From: an uncultured Clostridia bacterium
GTDB taxonomy: Bacteria; Bacillota; Clostridia; TANB77; CAG-508
Assembly: GCA_949448405.1 (NCBI GenBank)
Contig: CASTFX010000003.1
Location: forward strand, 1 to 25,705
Length of the DNA stretch: 25,705 nucleotides
Direction: 5' to 3'
Below, in pieces: positions 23,525-25,705 of this stretch (positions are counted from its first letter, which is position 1; every line of letters begins with the position of its first letter). Position numbers and translations under genes: made by a program. The notes beneath the pieces were generated by a model. The model saw only the letters and a list, made by a program, of their open reading frames with translations. It was not told the origin of the DNA and made no database searches.

Positions 23525-25434
23525 ATGGCAAGTAAAAGATATTATTCAAAAACTATAAAGAATAGTATGACAGAAGGAAAAGATTTACAAACAATATATG
23601 AAGAATTAAATGCAATGTCAGATACAGAAAGAGGAACAAGAATTGGAGAAATTGATGCAGAGATAGACGAAATAGCAAGATTAATGCTAAGTAGGCAAAT
23701 GAATCCAAATGCAAATGCTGATAAAACAGAGAGCTTAAAGCAAAGAGTAGAAAAACTTAGAAAAGAACAAAAAATGCTTAAGCTTTTTCCAAAAGTAAGA
23801 AATAAATTAAAAAGAATAGCAAATGCTCAAAAAAGAGTAAAAGCTCAAAAAACTAAAAAAAGAGATGAAGCAGAAGGAGCATATAGAAAGCTTAAAGCAG
23901 AATTAAGAAAACTAGAAGAAAAAATAGCAAATATAGATGGAGAAATAGAAGAGGCTAAAGAAGTTGAAAAGACAGTAAAAGGAAAAAAGGCAAAAGAAGC
24001 TATGCAAAGCACTATAGCAGAATTGGAAGCAGAAAGAGCTCAAATAGGAGACACAGAAGAGCTAAAAACAAAGGTTGCTGATGCTAAGGCTAAATATAAA
24101 GTGTATGATACACGGAAGAAGTGAAGAAGATAAAATAATAAATAAATGCCAGATGCCTTGGAACCTTCTACTTAGTGGTATGGAATGGCAAGATATAGCA
24201 GCAATGTCAAACCACAAATTAAGTGAAATGATAGGGCTTAAAAAACAAGAAAAAGTAAATGATACACCACAGCAAGACCCAAATGATAATCAAAGACAAG
24301 CAAGTGGAGGACCAAACCCAAATCCAAACCCAAACCCTAACCCAAACCCTAACCCAAACCCTAACCCAAATCCTGATTTAAATCCAAACCCTAACCCAAA
24401 TCCAGGATTGAATCCAGAGCCAGAGTTAGATTTAGATTTAAATCTAGATGATTTACCATTAACACAAAAGTGGTCAGATAAATATCCAAAGCTTGCAAAA
24501 ATAAAACCATTAGCATTTATAATAGATAAAATAGATCAATGGATAGATAAATCACCAACTCTCTCAAAAATATTTAGAAGAAATGAAAAACCTAGTGGGC
24601 TATTATATAAAAGAGTAAATAAGCGGACAAGATTTTCAAGAAAGTGAAATATTTGATTTAGATATATCTAAGGAAACAGATATTAAAAGAGTAAAAGGAA
24701 TGCTTTTATCATTAACAAGTACTGAAATGGGATTGCAAAGCAAAATAGAAAATATGATAAAGTATCCAGAAATACAAGCACCATTAAGACCAATATTAGA
24801 AGAAGGAAGAAAAGGTATAAGATTTGAAAGTGCAAATTTAGAACTACTGCAAACAACAGCTGCAATATTTGTAGGACAAGGACTATATACAACTAGCGAA
24901 ATGACAAATATAATGCAAGAAGCAGCAATTAGAGAAGGTGTAGCTCCAGAAACAGTAGAATTTAAGAAGCCAGATAAGAGTTTTTCATCCGAATTAAGAA
25001 AACTAGTGGATAATCAAGTAAGATATTTACTACCAAGGGATATAGAAGCAAGAGAAGAGGCATGGAATATAGCAGGAATATATTCTAGTGAGGAATTAGA
25101 AAAGATAAAAGAAACAGCAGCTAAAAATCAAGAAGAAGAAGATAAACGAATAGAGGATTTAAGAACTAAAAAAGAAAAAGTAGGACAAAAAAGGGAAGAA
25201 GCACAAACAAGACTTGACGAACTAGAGAATGGTACAAGCTCATCTTCATCAACAGCTTCTTTAAAGGATGATAGAAAAGCACTTGTTTCAAGATTAAGAG
25301 AAGGGGTAAATCCAGATTCTATAAGACCTTACTCAGACGAAGAAGTATCAGCAGATATTGGAAGAACAGTAAGTGAAGCTTTAGATGAGAAAGATAAAGC
25401 AAAAGCTAGTCATGATGACGAAGAACAATTATAA
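23525..25434 (+). CDS. Coiled-coil and NP-repeat protein of unknown function, read through two CGGA sites
   Basis: I do not recognise this 635-aa protein. Segment 1 (196 codons) is a charged helical coiled coil. CGGA at 24113 joins it to segment 2 (169 codons): a globular stretch (CQMPWNLLLSGMEWQDIAAM), an Asn-Pro repeat linker (24312-24402), an Asp/Leu-rich patch and a helical part. CGGA at 24624 joins segment 3 (268 codons), again helical with a charged coiled-coil tail and a Ser-rich linker. There is no signal peptide or membrane span. AGGGAGG precedes ATG 23525, with a consensus promoter and palindromic leader. Lengths of the open frames on either side of each CGGA and shared codon use indicate a single gene; without homologues in hand, the joins rest on the pattern seen in dacA and trmFO. 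Its style resembles the protein at 13685. Confidence 0.75.
24113..24116 (+). other. CGGA recoding site 8 (Gly, +1)
   Basis: Context ACA-CGG-A; unshifted frame stops at 24122-24124, shifted frame stays open 169 codons to the next CGGA. Confidence 0.85.
24312..24402 (+). repeat. Asn-Pro (CCAAAC/CCTAAC) in-frame repeat
   Basis: About fourteen AAC/AAT-CCA/CCT dipeptide units encode (NP)n with a few Asp-Leu or Gly-Leu interruptions. Likely a flexible linker prone to length change by slippage. Confidence 0.9.
24624..24627 (+). other. CGGA recoding site 9 (Gly, +1)
   Basis: Context AAG-CGG-A; unshifted frame stops at 24645-24647, shifted frame stays open 268 codons. Confidence 0.85.
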
Positions 25435-25481
25435 AACATACTAATATATGCTAAAAATGCTAATAAAATGTTGCATATTTG

Positions 25482-25510
25482 TTGACAAATAAAAAATAAT
25501 ATGATAAAAT
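25482..25510 (+). promoter_or_regulatory. Promoter of rpmG
   Basis: TTGACA (25482-25487), 17-bp spacer, TAAAAT (25505-25510). Confidence 0.85.
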
Positions 25511-25546
25511 ATGTGAACACGTATTGAGGTTAATGCGTGTTCACAT
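25511..25546 (+). promoter_or_regulatory. Leader hairpin upstream of rpmG
   Basis: ATGTGAACACG (25511-25521) pairs perfectly with CGTGTTCACAT (25536-25546) around a 14-nt loop, at or just after the likely transcription start. Possibly a 5' mRNA stabilising stem or a translation-apparatus leader element; no known class recognised. Confidence 0.5.
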
Positions 25547-25609
25547 CGTTATTTTAACCAAATTTTAATGAATGACAAATAAGATATAAATTTACGGAGG
25601 TGTATTTAA

Positions 25610-25705
25610 ATGGCTGCAAAAGGTCCAAGAGAAAACATTACTTTAGAATGTACAGAATGTAAAAGAAGAAATTATATGACATCTAAGAACAAAAGAAATA
25701 ATACA
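25610..25705 (+). CDS. rpmG: 50S ribosomal protein L33, 3' partial
   Basis: The window ends inside this gene after 32 codons. The visible part begins MAAKGPRENITLECTECKRRNY, with the CxxC of the zinc-binding form of L33, and continues MTSKNKRNNT, matching the family. L33 is a small large-subunit protein near the E site. ACGGAGGTG (25595-25603) precedes ATG 25610. A consensus promoter and leader hairpin lie upstream. In Bacillota, rpmG is commonly followed by secE and nusG, which would lie beyond the window. Confidence 0.95.
   Translation, partial: MAAKGPRENITLECTECKRRNYMTSKNKRNNT

Noticed and set aside
24312..24402. Telomere-like CCCTAA/CCAAAC repeat or CRISPR
   Set aside because: It is an in-frame Asn-Pro coding repeat with no spacers; no CRISPR-like repeat-spacer array was seen anywhere in the window.
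104..24627. Nine frameshifts as sequencing or assembly errors
   Set aside because: There is no homopolymer or shared longer context, a great many ordinary GGA codons in the same genes lack the extra C, and every event is the same tetranucleotide in the same frame. Random errors would differ in type and place.

Overview
The window (25.7 kb, AT-rich, roughly 30% G+C by eye, strong AGGAGG-type ribosome binding sites, TAA/TAG/TGA all used as stops, arginine mostly AGA) looks like the chromosome of a low-GC Gram-positive bacterium, probably a Clostridia-like member of the Bacillota. Almost every gene is on the + strand.

Layout. (1) Positions 1-13.5 kb hold a Gram-positive type IV secretion / conjugation locus: two or three TrbC/VirB2-type pilins (two with an unusual C-terminal zinc-ribbon tail), a PrgI-like membrane protein, a protein like the N-terminal half of a TraC/VirB4 ATPase, the VirB4 ATPase itself, a long TrbL/VirB6-like polytopic protein, two single-span proteins with VirB8/TcpC-like (NTF2-like) modules, and a 995-aa membrane-anchored wall hydrolase (phage-lysozyme domain plus C39-like domain). 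No relaxase or coupling protein is visible. (2) 13.7-16.4 kb: a coiled-coil protein of unknown function and a PBP5-type D-Ala-D-Ala carboxypeptidase. (3) 16.6-16.9 kb: tRNA-Gly(GCC), tRNA-Cys(GCA), tRNA-Asp(GTC) with promoter and terminator. (4) 17.1-21.7 kb: an MTA/SAH-nucleosidase family protein and a 1210-aa thioester-domain surface protein. (5) 21.7-25.7 kb: a small GC-richer minus-strand membrane peptide, trmFO, a 635-aa coiled-coil/NP-repeat protein, and the start of rpmG.

The outstanding observation is a recoding pattern. Five genes (partial pilin, VirB6-like, dacA, trmFO, the 635-aa unknown) are interrupted nine times by what look like +1 frameshifts. All nine have exactly the same form: an in-frame CGG codon followed by A, where reading CGGA as one glycine (or skipping the C and reading GGA) restores the known protein. 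Several of these glycines are highly conserved, including the Gly of the SGN active-site motif of the carboxypeptidase. I found no in-frame CGG used as ordinary arginine in any + strand gene, while CGGA that straddles a codon boundary (NNC-GGA) is read normally. The simplest reading is that CGGA acts as a four-base glycine codon, or that CGG is an unassigned/hungry codon at which ribosomes shift +1, in this lineage. The upstream codon differs from site to site, so ordinary P-site slippage does not explain it.

Other notable points: 11-bp phased TTACA/TGTAA direct repeats (layout like a Pho box of an OmpR/PhoB-type regulator) ahead of two extended -10 promoters, a terminator hairpin that contains the dacA ribosome binding site, and overlapping perfect palindromes in the leader of the 635-aa gene.
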